Assembly: GCA_032718475.1 (NCBI GenBank)
Contig: JAUCBJ010004450.1
Span: forward strand, 1 to 49,192
DNA length: 49,192 nucleotides
Reading direction: 5' to 3'
Origin: Nemertoderma westbladi
Lineage: Eukaryota; Xenacoelomorpha; Nemertodermatida; Nemertodermatidae
Made by a program: the position numbers and the translations under genes. The notes beneath the pieces were generated by a model that was not told the origin of the DNA, did no database searches, and saw nothing but the letters and a program-made list of their open reading frames with translations. This document shows positions 10,089-21,749 of this stretch, piece by piece; position 1 is the stretch's first letter; each line of letters opens with the position of its first letter.

Positions 10089-11743
10089 CAACATATGGAG
10101 TGGGTGTGTGACTCTATTATTTTGTATTTGTTTTATTTTTATATTTATGTATGTATTATTATGTAATTTTATTTTAATCGTTTTATTTAATTTTATTTAG
10201 TAGTGTGGTATTTTAGAGATTATTTAGTAGATTAGTGCAATATATATTCGCGTTTATTATTTAATTACGTATATTATATATTTAGTGCGACGGCGAGAAA
10301 TAATTCTTTTTCTCTTTCCTTACTGCCCGTATCATATTATAAATACGTGACTACAGTAAGATGAAATATCCGTACTTATTAAAGTGCAATAAAGCCACTA
10401 CTATATTTAAGTATTATTGGTAGGCAGAGTATTAGGAATGCAAAGTTCAGATCCTCGTGTCTCGGCTAAACCAAGCTCTGGGTAGACCTTGGAAACGACT
10501 TGCCTCTTCACACTGACATTGCTTCGTGCGATATTGCTCTCATACCGTATATTAAATAATACATATAGTAGCGTGATGTCCCTCTAACAGTAGCGTGAAA
10601 CGCAAATAAATCTGTTAAACCTTTTGACCATCTGTAATTCTAGTCGATTAAGATATCGCGGCACCCACCGATATACTTGAAAGACAAATTCTAGAATCAG
10701 TGGTTAACGTCCCCAGACAAGTTCTGGAATAAATTGGTGCCCATCTCAAATATTAATTATTTAATATTTGCAAATCTAATAAATCAAAATCTGTAAAATT
10801 CAGATCCTTCAACAATTCTAGTCAATTAAGATATCGTAGCATTTACCGATATTCTTAAAAAGACAATTTTCATAGAATTAAGGATCTTGTGTCCCCAGAC
10901 ATGTTCTAGAATCAAAATATGTCAATTTAATTATCAAATAATAAAATTTCAGGGAATAAATTTAAATTCATGCCTTTTAATGAATTTAATAAATTGCCAT
11001 TTTTACGCAATTTATAACATTCCCAAAATTCCATTAATTAATAGATCAAGGGAGCGGAGATTTATCTTATTATGCGTATGAGTGTGCGAAAGTCTCCCAA
11101 ACATAGTCAATAGCCGATAAAATTCATAAAGCCATGTATAAAACAGGACATTGACCATTAAAGAATTACTATTAAATAACATCCCAGATCTGTGTGCATT
11201 GGAATTACCCTAATTCTACCGCTAGCTTTACATAATGTCACCATAGCAACAACCACGCTAGAATTAGAATTGAGTTAAAAGAACAATAGAAAGCTTGTCC
11301 CATTGAATAGCATAGGGAATAAATAGCGCACTGCTAGTATCCAAGGATACATAATAATACAGTGACATTCTGGAAGGCATTGACTAACGGACAAATGGCC
11401 CGAGTGTGTGTAATTTGTGACAAGTTGTGTGTGTGGTATTTGTGAGTTTATAGGCGAATGTTACTACTAAGGTGTGTTTACAGTAGCGAGTCGCAATTGT
11501 GAAAGTAACCCTAACTCTCCAGTAAGAACCTGAAGTATATCTAAGCCTTTGGGACGGACGGTGGAGTGGCTCGTGCTGGTTGTTGTAGTCGATGTGCAGC
11601 TACGACGTTGGCGATAGGCACATCGGCGAAAGGACACCAGCGCTGAGGATCTCGCACTGTCCGGGGGCAGAGAGGGGTAGGCAGCGACGCTCGCTCGCCT
11701 AAATGTAAACTCATTATAATATGGATAAACTCATATAGCAGAT
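10089..11743 (+). other. BEL element 3' non-coding stretch
   Basis: AT-rich sequence between the deleted Pol and the next ORF. It contains a ~180-bp duplication and, near 11535-11700, a more GC-rich patch just upstream of the accessory ORF. TGTGTTTACAG at about 11472-11482 has the form of a splice acceptor, so the ORF downstream could be read from a spliced RNA. No coding frame of note. Confidence 0.5.
10630..10915. repeat. ~180-bp diverged duplication
   Basis: AATTCTAGTCGATTAAGATATCG near 10636 recurs as AATTCTAGTCAATTAAGATATCG near 10816. Both are followed by ACCGATAT.CTT and, further on, GTCCCCAGACA.GTTCT. Only about 110 bp of each copy is clearly alike. Confidence 0.7.
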
Positions 11744-12773
11744 ATGATTGAGTTGATAGAAGATGATCTTGGTATCAGGGAGCGATATACTCTACCTTTA
11801 CAAGCATTTGTTGATAGCTTAATACGCGGCGATGCTGGTCCAACTGCTGCGGAGGACGACGGTCGTTATATCGAACCGCCAATGTCCCAAGAGCAGCTCG
11901 CGCGCGAGTTGGACTATAGAAAATTCGCCGCTCGATATACGCAGCGTAATGGTACATATATGGACCTCTTAACTACTGGACATCCTATCGATTTACACGA
12001 TATGGACGATATAGACACCAAAAGGGAAATGGTTCTATTTAAATATCATACCCAGCGGAGGCGGTACAATAAACCGAGAATCGAACATGAGAATTCTATT
12101 CGAAACCGAATCGAAAGTACAGATGTTGAAGAGCGCCGGATAAACGCAGCGACTTCACCAAATACTTGGAATTATTGAGAGAAACCTATCTCGATATTAC
12201 CAGTCAACAGAATCTAGAAACTCGATATCCTCAAGGTATACATCATGACCGCATGGTAGAACTCAAACGGCTCTATTCCACTATGATGTATCTTACCGCC
12301 GATCGACCGCTACCTGTTGTACCGGATAGCTTCGAACGGATGGAGGAGTATTGTAAGCTGGAGAAGGATCACTCGCGTTTCCCCTACAAGACGTGTGTCT
12401 TTGGTGTTATTGTGATGAATGCCCAAGACCCAACCAACAAACAGAAAGACATAAACATCCGCGGAGACGTTGCTTTAAACACGGTTTTACTCGCTATATC
12501 TACGGGAGTTTCGAGCGAAACTTGTTTGATGTATCACCTACGCTCGTTCGACTCAGACGATCCTTAAATAAACCCATGATCAGAGTTCCGGAATACTCGG
12601 TCAGACCTCCTCATTCCCAAGTGAGACCTCAAACTCTCGATCCTAATAGTATGACGGATCCTCCCGAGCTGTACTCACTACTCAAAGATCTAGTGTTACC
12701 TGAACAATTAGTCGGTGGCACCCCGGTTGTGGGCTTCCTAGATATTAACCCATTCTACCTAGACGGATTGTGA
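11744..12773 (+). pseudogene. Unidentified ORF of the LTR element, two frameshifts
   Basis: Three consecutive open frames carry each other on: 11744-12178, then a second frame open from about 12130 to 12567, then a third to 12773. The switch regions fall near 12130-12175 and 12500-12565. Together they would span about 340 residues. The composition is hydrophilic, rich in Arg, Asp and Glu, with no signal peptide or membrane segment, so an envelope protein is unlikely. The last part is proline-rich (VPEYSVRPPHSQVRPQT). I recognise no domain. It lies between the deleted Pol and the 3' LTR, the place where LTR elements carry extra genes. It may be a decayed accessory gene, a captured gene or an altered Gag. 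The frameshifts could also be assembly errors. Confidence 0.45.
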
Positions 12774-12814
12774 CGCGGACACCTAATATCACTATCCAAC
12801 CGTATGGTCGTCCC

Positions 12815-12877
12815 CGTTTAACGCGATACAACCCTTCATCAAGATGAAGGAGAGCGTTGTACGAAACGAGTTAAACG
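12815..12877. other. Imperfect hairpin before the 3' LTR
   Basis: CGTTTAAC (12815) pairs with GTTAAACG (ends 12877). Inside, TACAAC pairs with GTTGTA, and CTTCATC with GATGAAG around a 2-nt loop. It lies between the unidentified ORF and the 3' LTR and could be an RNA structure of the element. Confidence 0.5.
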
Positions 12878-13103
12878 CTATTCTATAAAGATCAAAAAAG
12901 AAACCTGCGTTTGTTCAGATAAACGTAAGTTATAACAGTGAGTCCAATCGATAAACGAATTGGCCTTATCTCAGTTCGATTGGGAAATCTCGAATCTCTA
13001 AGAAGATATCAAGCTTAGAAAACCCTATTCTCTGCGAGAGTTTTGGACGAACGTATCCCATGACAAGCGGAGGAAAATCAGCTCGAGGAGAAGCATATCG
13101 AAA

Positions 13104-14582
13104 TGGACGAGACACCGACCGTAAACCCAAACCTTCTAATGCAATTGTATTGCACCCTTTACCCAGGAGTTATAGCCTTTCTAGTAAAGTGGCTCGCCCC
13201 AAAGAGAAAAGGACTCTTGCTGGCCTCGGGAAACTGCGTGAACGCCGTCCGCGCAAGAAAAACTAACTGTTTAGAGTATCTTTATGTTTTAGAAACTGTG
13301 ATTTTTATATTTTATAGACTGAAAATCCCATTTTCTGGGAGCGGTGTAAAAGCTTTTGCTGAATTGCCCGGTTATTATTCCTTATTTTTCCCGTAAAATA
13401 CTCTGTAGTTGGTTTAATAGGCGTAAGAGGCCGTATTATTGCTGTATCGGTGTTTTTAGAGGATCTAAGAGCTATTTCTTCCGTATGCGTACTGTGGAAG
13501 GCATAGTTGATGATTCTATGGCAATTCCGTGACGCAAAAGGGGCTAGATACTCTTGAACAGTAGTTACTATGACGACGGTTAACAGCTGATATTCATACG
13601 TGTTGATTTTCTTTGTTCTACGGCATCTCTCAGTTCAGTCAACCAATCAGAGCGTTTTTACTGTTCTTGTACAGAAATTTCCTAGAAATCACGCAATGCT
13701 TTATGGGCAGTGTTTACATTCTGTCCTGAGCCAGGAGAGAGCGGCTTTGGAATATTTTTGTGCTTTTCTGTTTTAGCCTAACACTAGTAGGCTTAATTAT
13801 AAGGACATATATCCGTTATCAAATCAAAACAAACCAACCATCACACTGGTTAACTGGCCCATACTCAATCAACGCAACATACCTAATCTAATATACCTGT
13901 GCATACTTTTATATTGTTATACTGCTATTTACTGTCGGTTCTTCATAATATGGTTGATGAATTATTATATTTGGAATAACGATAAATAACCCTGAAACCC
14001 CAATATTCTTGATATACCGAAGGTAAGAGAGAAAGGTTACATATAACGATTGTGACTTATGTTGAGTGGTTTGAAGTGAATCTAATGTTATTTGATAGAC
14101 CCTACATGAGTCGGTCCGTGTTCCTTTTATATGTGACTAAAATCAGTGAAGATCGGCAGATCAGTGTGCAGTATTGTGCAGCATTGTGTATGAGTGAGAC
14201 TGATAACGAAGCATTTCCTAAAGAATGCGCCATATATGTGAATTGTAACTAAGCCATATCGTTGCGTGTAGTTTAAGTCATAGCTCTGTTTATATAGATA
14301 GAGCGCCACGTCCTAAAGGAACTGTTAATATTTCCCGAAGGTGAATAATATTGTCAGAGATTATAATACTGTCAGTCGAATAATACATTAGGCTTACATA
14401 GCAATACGATTAAGCTGTCGAAATCAATCTCCCGGGTATATCCAACGGGTGAATGATCGCGCACAGATTGGTTTCAACTAGTGTAGTGAATCAAATACTT
14501 GTCAGAGGCTAAAAGCGATTTATTATCTAGAAGACATCCTAATTTGGCGGGTTAAACTGCCAAAGGTCTGAAAGCGCGAACA
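13104..14582 (+). repeat. 3' LTR (1479 bp)
   Basis: It starts TGGACGAGACACC after a purine-rich run and ends GCGCGAACA. The start was set by comparison with the solo LTR at 22661, which has matching TGG...GACCGT.AACC sequence and a target duplication. It holds the uninterrupted version of the site where the 5' LTR has the piggyBac-like insert (near 13410). Differences from the 5' LTR seen by eye are TTATTATT/TTATTTTT, CCCTGAAA/CCCCGAAA and TATCCAAC/TATCTAAC. A 97-residue open frame begins one base before the LTR and is partly kept in the solo LTR, but I do not call it a gene. Confidence 0.85.
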
Positions 14583-15212
14583 GAAACTTCTTAGCCAGTC
14601 TTCCAGAACATGAAAAGTGGCAACGGATGATGCGGTTAGAGATTTGGTCTATTTTGTCCAATGCTGCTCGTGCAGTTGGATTTATCAATAGACCAATTCC
14701 ACCATTGCCACTAATCAGAACCTCATCAGTCTGTCCAGTCTGCATTCGGTGCTCTTGAACACCCACTGCAATAAGAGAAAGCTTATCTGCCAACGCAGTC
14801 AGCTCACCTTGTCGTATTGGGGATCCGAGTGTTAGCATCAACTGAGGCTAGTCTAGTAACTTGCCCCAGGTTTACCAATGGCTTGGTTGGTCGGCGTGGA
14901 ACATGAGAACAGCCTCCAACTCCAACACCCTTCTCCCCTCACAATTTGGCCTCCCTGGTGACCCAAGGTTGGGCCAGAAAGATCATCAGGAAAGGGAGTC
15001 ACATAATTGTCGGCCGCTCTCTCTCCAGTAGGAGGTGAGACAGGCAGCAGGTCAGGAGATAACTCACGACTGTGAGGCCAATTGTGTCCGGTAATTCCAC
15101 TGGCCTCTAGTAGTGGCCGGACACCCCTGTGGAATGGTATTTGCCCTGAGAGCTGAGTCGGCAAAAAAGCACCCCCAACCCCCAGTATGGATTTGGATTA
15201 AAATAATAATGC
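14583..15212 (-). pseudogene. RTE-like non-LTR retrotransposon, 5' end with start of endonuclease
   Basis: Read leftwards from 14841, the frame begins with LGSPIRQGELTALADKLSL and IAVGVQEHRM, typical of the first strand and QEHR motif of an APE-type endonuclease, and continues with GNGGIGLLINPTARAAL. It is cut at 14583 by the BEL element's 3' LTR; the remainder should lie left of the window. The stretch 14853-15164 has an open frame of 103 residues with no recognisable domain and is probably 5' leader. The upstream end runs into a large inverted repeat centred on 15215. RTE is the best guess; a related APE-type clade is possible. Confidence 0.7.
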
Positions 15213-15293
15213 AGAGGGCATTATTATTTTAATCCAAATCCATACTGGGGGTTGGGGTGCTTTTTTGCCGACTCAGCTTTCAGGGCAAATGCC
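15135..15293. repeat. Long near-perfect inverted repeat (hairpin, ~78-bp arms)
   Basis: The left arm ends ATAATAATGC at 15212 and the right arm starts GCATTATTATT at 15218, with a 5-nt loop AGAGG. The arms include AAAAAAGCACCCCCAACCCC and its complement. They differ by one base in a G run and about two substitutions. Weaker symmetry runs on another ~30 bp on both sides. Confidence 0.92.
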
Positions 15294-15840
15294 ATTACAC
15301 AGGGTGTGTGTCGCAGTGGAGTAAGACATGGGGCCCATCACCCATACCTACTATGATGCACATGACTCACCATTGGCTATGCAGCTCATCTGCTGGGCCA
15401 TGTCTTGCACCCATGCTGTCATGTGCAGGTCACTGGAGTGCACAAAAATTGGAGATGAATGTACACTACTCCTGATCAGCAATTGGTATATCACCATCTG
15501 TCTGTCTAGGCCATATAACCCTGCAGCCAATCGGAGTATATGGGACCTTAATCCTCTTTCAGAGGGCGTCCTTACCTCAGAACAAAGGGGTCCAGTTACA
15601 GCACCAGATTTGCCCTTATTAAGATGGTCTATGCAGCCACAGGTGGCACCTCCTTTATGCTGCATGTCTTGATAAATGACCTAGAACACCTGATCTGACC
15701 CCTTTAATATTGTGAATACTATTAGTACCGGGGGTAGTTATTAGTTACTGTCCATCAACACTGGATGCTGCATCAGAAACAATAAATAGTTCAACTGATG
15801 GATATGGTAGAATGAATGACCGGCTTGTATTGATACAAAC
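15294..15840. other. Probable decayed retroelement sequence, not resolved
   Basis: The first bases continue the right arm of the hairpin, so this part begins like the leader of the RTE-like element in + orientation. After about 15330 the likeness fades. Overlapping frames on both strands contain stops and no recognisable domain. Confidence 0.4.
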
Positions 15841-16345
15841 TTGGGATCATTGAAAGGCTGTTATATCAGAGTCAGTCCGTGTGATACAGTTATGTGTCTT
15901 ATTCTTAAGTCAAGTAGGGTAAATATAATTAATGCTGATAACATGTGGGAGAAACAATTTAAGTACCTTGAAGTCCAATTTTTAACTGAAGAGAATGCAC
16001 AGTTGAGATTGGTGCTCAACTAGCAAGGGAGGATGTAATTTGAGGGGATGCAATAATAATATTATGACAATGAACATTGACAGCCCACAAGAAATAGGGC
16101 TTAATCTCCAGGGATGGCTTGATATGTCATATGACTCCTATGTCCAACATTGGAGGTATTTCAATAGCTTCCCCACTATTGAGACTTGAACTGTTTCATA
16201 TCGGCTTTGCTTGACATTCCGTTCACTCTGATGACCAGCCAGTGCAGAAACTTGTGCTTTGGCGGCCTCATTGAGTGACTACGCTTTGTGGACAGCCTAT
16301 GACTTTCTTGAGACGCCTCTTAAAGTACACTGCAAAGTGGGTCAA
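15841..16345 (+). pseudogene. Decayed RTE-like reverse transcriptase, C-terminal and 3' part
   Basis: A frame at about 15950-16020 reads QFKYLEVQFLTEENAQL, resembling the F-KYLG segment after the polymerase domain. From about 16145 the DNA aligns with the better-kept RT copy at 28140-28330: CAACATTGGAGGT, then GACCAGCCAGTGCA, then GACTTTCTTGAGACGC. Many stops and frame changes show it is old. Confidence 0.65.
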
Positions 16346-18473
16346 GATCGGTTAAAATAGGCAAAATCCAATGTGCTCAAATACTTTTTTCAATGAAACC
16401 ATTCGATTCGACATATCGGAAAACCTCGGAAAACATACTTTATTTCTAAATTTTCATGTCCGGGATTGTTCCTATGAGTACAGTATGCCCGCATGAAGGT
16501 ATGATTCATATTTCATATCAAATATTTACTAGTTTCATTGCAAATATATACTAAAAGAGATATTCATTATAAATTCAAAAATATCTTTAAAAAATATGTT
16601 CTAGAAATTTTGGGATCAAAATTTCTTGATGATAGGCCTTGTTACACCCCAAGCTGCCATTCAAATGAAAGACCAACATATATATAGAATAAAATTATAG
16701 CAAAACCTAGTTGCCCCAATGTGCCCCTAAATTACACTTCTTTTGTGAGTCCCATCACATGTTGCAATCAAGAACCTGAAATTTATAGATTCGATATTAT
16801 TTAGGGTCATAAGGGCTAATGGAACTACAATACTAACAGGCTATTCGGCAACGTAAAATATCGAATATCTCCAGTATTGAATAATACAGATATGCCTTTG
16901 TTTCTTTCACAATGTAAACAAGCTCCGGTTGTTCTATGCTGATAATACAATCTGCAAGTATATAATATAAAATTTCTTCAGAGTTACAAAATACATCATA
17001 TTACATCACTAAATCAGAGACAGGCAGAGACAGAGATAGATCCCGATATTCGTTCTATGCTGTAGTTAGGATATTTGGTGCTACTGTAGTACATTAAAAC
17101 TCTAATTAATTCGGTGACATTTAATTTAATTGATAAGTTCTATACAGTAGATATGAATTAATATACAGTATGTTAAGTATAATTGGCTCTATAATACTTG
17201 TAATGTGGCCTAGATAACGGTACCGGTCATTCAGTCAGTGCATTTGCAGTTTTTCGGTAAATTTGTGTTACTCTTATTAGCCTGATAAAGCCCTGTGGGT
17301 GAAAGCTAGTTTAAACTGTTGTTTTTATTTTGTCACTCGAGGTCTCCCAACACTAAATATATTTAATCAAAAAGGATATTGAATTCAAAATAGGATATTT
17401 TTGGAATGGGTCCGAATTGTCTCGGTGAAAATGGTTCGGTACCCAATTGGACTGACTTTACTGTAACTTTAACTAATGTGACTATCACTAACGTCACTAT
17501 CAATCAATCGAACACTTTCTAGATCACTGCTACAGTACAGTTGTTAACCTTCTACCTTTATATATGTGTAGGTGACCAATAATACCAACCGTGTAATTGT
17601 TTTGGCGGCACTAAAGTATGTAATATACCACGAGTTAACACCTTGATGATTTGTAGCCCAACTTGCTCCATTGTTATACATTGCTTGAGTACAGGCAAAG
17701 TTAGAGTCGAAAATCGAAGAAGCTGAGCAAGTAGAGGGAGTGAGTCTGACCTCTACAAAGGCAAAAATATTAAAATAATTTCACAAATTTATTCAGATAC
17801 TAAAAGTTTTTTTATATTAAATGTGACGGGATCCTGGAGTTGGCAGTATGGATCCCGACCGGTGTGTTGTTTGGATTATATGCGTCGCCGCGTCCGTGGG
17901 CTGCTGAAAGGCCTGATATCTGAGTCTGGTAAGGCCGTAGGCCGGTCGAATAAAAACCAATAGAGTTTTAGTGACAGTTGTTCGTAATGTCAGAATATAA
18001 TAATAGCACAATCAGAATATAATAATCAGCACGGTAATGATGACGGTTAAAAGCCGTTCCGGTCCCACAACTCTACACATACCAACTGAATCATAGGCAA
18101 TAAATACAACGGTTATATTATCAACACCTATTGGTTACTCCTCCTACTGATCTAAGTGGCCTGGCCAATGGATACACTTCAATTACAAGGTTTCCCATCC
18201 CATCATTGGCTGACCTATTTTATCTCCACTTCGACACTCCCTGTTGCCACTATCCCTTGTTTCTAGCCCCTTTGTCCCCTTGAGATGGCTTACGGCCTCT
18301 CAACTCTGATCGTGGCTGGCAATGTGTATTGCCTAAGTTGGTTATTAGGTGACATTATATTAGTAATGTCACCTTTCCAACTAATTGGCAAAAAGCCACT
18401 TTCACCATTTTCCACTGGGTAGTGCAGGGAATTGAATCCGCTTACATTAAAACTCTGAATAGTATATTATATT
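16346..18473. other. AT-rich sequence without supported gene
   Basis: No conserved coding frame, RNA gene or clear repeat is seen. Short open frames (such as 17817-18011 on the minus strand) have no domain character. Old transposon remains are likely but not identifiable. Confidence 0.5.
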
Positions 18474-19027
18474 CACCATGACCCGTACTAGTGTCATTTT
18501 CTGATGACACGGACCCCCCTCCAGATTATTCTAAAAATCTTTATCATATTGCTTAAAATTTGAAACACAACTAGTTCAACTCACCGTCGATGTCCCCATG
18601 AAGCCGGAATAATTAGCGATTTTGAGTTTATTTTTTTAATAAGCGTTTTAAAAATGTGTCATTGCGAAATCGCACCATCCGTGCCGTGGCCATTCTTTAC
18701 ATTCGTCGCAATTGTTTCATATAATTCGCAGAATTATCGTTCGCTTAATCCCATTTAATATATTTAATAAATACGCAAAATTCTAGAACGTGTTATATAT
18801 TTTATTTTAGTAGTTAGGCAACAGCGGTATACCTATACAATACCTATATTGCATAGCTATTCATACGTAAACAAAATGTCCCAGAACATGGTATGTCTAA
18901 CATTGAATATAATAAATGGTCTTCAGCGAAGGAGTAGAGCTGGTTGTCTATAAAATTGTTGAAAAATTTTGATGGGGGAGCATCCGTGTCAAACCATCAC
19001 TCACACTTAATATTACTTGTCATGGTG
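18474..19027. mobile_element. Fold-back MITE C (554 bp)
   Basis: The left end CACCATGACCCG...TGACACGGACCCCCC matches the complement of the right end, which ends GGGGGAGCATCCGTGTCA...GTCATGGTG, over roughly 70 bp with gaps. The layout of the end (CACCATG, then TGTC, then a C run) resembles the ends of the elements at 24921 and 28466. TATT flanks both sides, perhaps a TATT or TA duplication. Inside lies ATTCTAGAACG at 18781. Confidence 0.6.
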
Positions 19028-21450
19028 TATTCAGGTAGTGGCGGATTGACCGCAGGTTAAAATAAATAAACTCCAGCGCAAATTGACCACCATTGAAATA
19101 TAGTTTGCTTTATTATTTTGCTTAAAAATTACCATAAAACAGCTCCTTTACATAAATGTTTTAATAATATATTACATTAAGTTTCTAAACGCATTAATAA
19201 CCGACCATTTTCGAAAGTACTACACAGTCCTTATTGAAAATGGAGATTGAAGACAACATAAACTCGCATTGTACTAATGTTGTCCTACACACAGTAGTAG
19301 GTACTTACTTTACCTTGATAAAGGTAGGTAAGTTATTTGTTATTAGATTCTGCCTCTAGCTGAGCTTATTGTAAGGGTCCAGTAGTATACCACTATTAAA
19401 CCCTATGTACCTTTTCAAGTACCGAAAAGTAACACCGCACACACACGGCGTAAAACAAAGTGCTACAAACTAACTGTTAGCTAGTCAAAGATTAAATACG
19501 AAAGTACTAGCTACCCTAAAAGCCTACTGAAGCAGGGGACGTTCTAAATTACTAAATTTACTAACCTTAGTTTTTAAATATCTCCTACTTACAATAGCTA
19601 ACAGATCTAAACTATACTATACGCTACGGTAGAAGTACTATACACTAATTTCAGAATTTGTATAATATACTTCCTACTGTAAGGGTCCAGTAGTATACCG
19701 CTTACCAGATCCTAGTAACGATGTATCTTACTATGAGACTCTAGTAATGTATACGGGCTCGTACAGTATCTGACAACAAATCCCAGTCCAGGATATCTAA
19801 ACAAACAGATACAGTACACAAACGACTACTGGCGAGGAACAGAGCCTTGTATCTATTCTATGTACGTGAGCGGGTCTAATGCCTACGTACTAGACAGAAG
19901 GATACCTGTCCTCTAACCGGTGAGGCAGATGTACAGTTACAGTAACAGACCAAACTCACGGGAAAACAATCCCCGCGCAGCGAATCCTAACTATCACTGA
20001 CAGTCCTAAATACAGTAACTTGCCGCGATGTGATTTATATGGTTTATACGAGCTAGTGGGTTAACAGACCTAGCGTAACAACACTGACAGTCCTAAATCA
20101 GTCGAAAAGGGGTCGTACCTAAATGTAACGATAACTGATCCCCCTGTACGAAATCAGTCTAAAGGGTCAAGCCTAAATGTAACAATACCGTTGTCCAGAC
20201 AAACAACAGTTTAATAACGAAAGTGAAATACTCCTTATTGTGCCGCAACTAAATCAGATCCTAATTTTACAAATACAAATAATTTCCACCTAAAGTAATG
20301 TATAGTACGCTATAGCTAGTAGAACTTTAAGGGCGATATGTTTTAGGGCGTGTGTGTGTGGGTGTGTTACAAATAAAACAATTTCGTGTAATTCCTTTTA
20401 CTAGGTTTTAGTGATTTTCTGACTAAATGATACCGTGCGCTAGCTACTAAAATAAACTAGTCGCGTTTGTAGAACTTTATACTCACGAATGACGTCAAAG
20501 CTCTCTCCTTCCTATCCACAACCCAATGGGCAACCACAGTGTTAGTAACTACACCCGTGATCGGCACTAATACCAGATTCTGGTTGTAAGATAAGAATAG
20601 GGGTTAATCGCTACCGTACGTTAGCTGATCTGGTATACTAATTTAATTCTAGAACTTTGTTGCTGCGGTAGTTAGCAGCAATACCTATCAGTACGTGGCA
20701 AGGCGCGGTAGGATATTAATAAACCTCCCTAGGCCAAGCAGTGTGCCGGTAGCAGAAATGCTCCTTGCCTGATCAAATAGCTAACTCCAGACAGGGGGGG
20801 GGGGGTACTAATGTACGTTCTACAAAGCAAACTGGTACCAAACAGTCAGTGCTACGAATCACTAAATTATGGAACATATGCTGTCCGTACCTAATGTGTA
20901 CTCGCGTACTGACGAATGGCAATAGTTCGCACCTGTAGGAAGTACAGGTTAACCCAGGGGTTCGTAGGACTTGACAAAGGGGGGGGTTGTCTGGATATAA
21001 TTATTTGATCCTAAATTTGCGGCGTCCAGTACGATGTCACGCTTACCCTGATCTATAGGTCTTATGGCGGGCAAGGGCGTCGAACAAAGTCTTACCTTCT
21101 CACAAAGCGGGCGCTGCATAGCAAGTGGAGTATTTCGAAGGGGCAAAGGGGGTGCGCGGTCGATCCAATGTGGGCGCTAGCGTGTTGTGGACATCCCTTC
21201 CCTGCGTTGCTTACGGCCTAACGATCTAGGCTGCCATCTCCCTGGTGTTCGGCTGTCCCGAAGTCGGACCAAAAGAAAACATGTCAGGAAATTGCAGTAT
21301 ATTTACAGTTTTACAAAAGGATTTATCAAATAAAGTTTCAACAAGAAACCGAATTAACTAATTTTACAAGAATAAACGATGAAGTATAAGGTGATAATAA
21401 CGACGTGAGAGTGATAACATGATAACCGAAGGCAAACCGGCCTTTTATAC
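19028..21450. other. Non-coding repeat-like sequence, possibly antisense retroelement leader
   Basis: No coding frame with recognisable features. AAGGGTCCAGTAGTATACC occurs at about 19375 and 19682, and short phrases such as CTGACAGTCCTAAAT recur near 20000-20100. A G run lies at about 20796-20806. The texture resembles the BEL leader but I could not align the two. At 19036, TAGTGGCG...GACCGCAG matches (in complement) the end of the hAT-like fragment near 26400. Confidence 0.45.
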
Positions 21451-21454
21451 TAGA

Positions 21455-21650
21455 AATTGCACATGGAAACTAAACAGAATTTTCCACAGCTTCACATTTG
21501 AGCATTAAAGTGCTTCGTGCCCTATGATTGGCCCAGCTCATCGTTCAACGCAGTCCAGCCCTTACACTAATCTGGGACATGGAATCCTAACAGAATTTTC
21601 CACTGCCTCACATTTGAGCAATAAGACAAGCTGGCAAGCCTGGAAGGTTC
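21455..21650. repeat. ~118-bp diverged duplication
   Basis: CAGAATTTTCCAC followed by TCACATTTGAGCA occurs at about 21476 and again at about 21592. The upstream words GACATGGAATCCTAA and GCACATGGAAACTAA also correspond. Confidence 0.65.
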
Positions 21651-21749
21651 ACGGTCCTCCTACTTAATCAGTACAATAATAATACGTTTTCGTTCGGGTA
21701 GGCCTATGTTTCCTTTTCACTTGTTCCCATCGTAGGCGACCTCATGCTC

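Larger units (their letters stand above)
1..14582 (+). mobile_element. BEL/Pao-type LTR retrotransposon, non-autonomous, 5' LTR cut by window edge
   Basis: The order is 5' LTR (to 2809), leader, Gag-protease ORF (5067-10088), an unidentified ORF region and 3' LTR (13104-14582), all on the + strand. The two LTRs differ by about three substitutions over roughly 1.24 kb, so the insertion is recent. LTR ends follow the TG...CA rule (TGGACGAG...GCGCGAACA). The 3' flank begins GAAAC, a candidate 5-bp target duplication whose partner is left of the window. No clear TGG primer-binding site follows the 5' LTR; the next bases are ATAACGGATAT. The purine-rich GAGGAGAAG just before 13104 could serve as polypurine tract. 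The clan is assigned from the DUF1759-like Gag, zinc knuckles, protease and WRY...NPTDIASRG motif. Reverse transcriptase, RNase H and most of integrase are missing, so movement would need another element's enzymes. Confidence 0.85.

Noticed and set aside
11744-12773. A retroviral-type envelope gene, from its position before the 3' LTR
   Set aside because: No signal peptide, cleavage site, fusion peptide or membrane segment is visible in any of the three frames.
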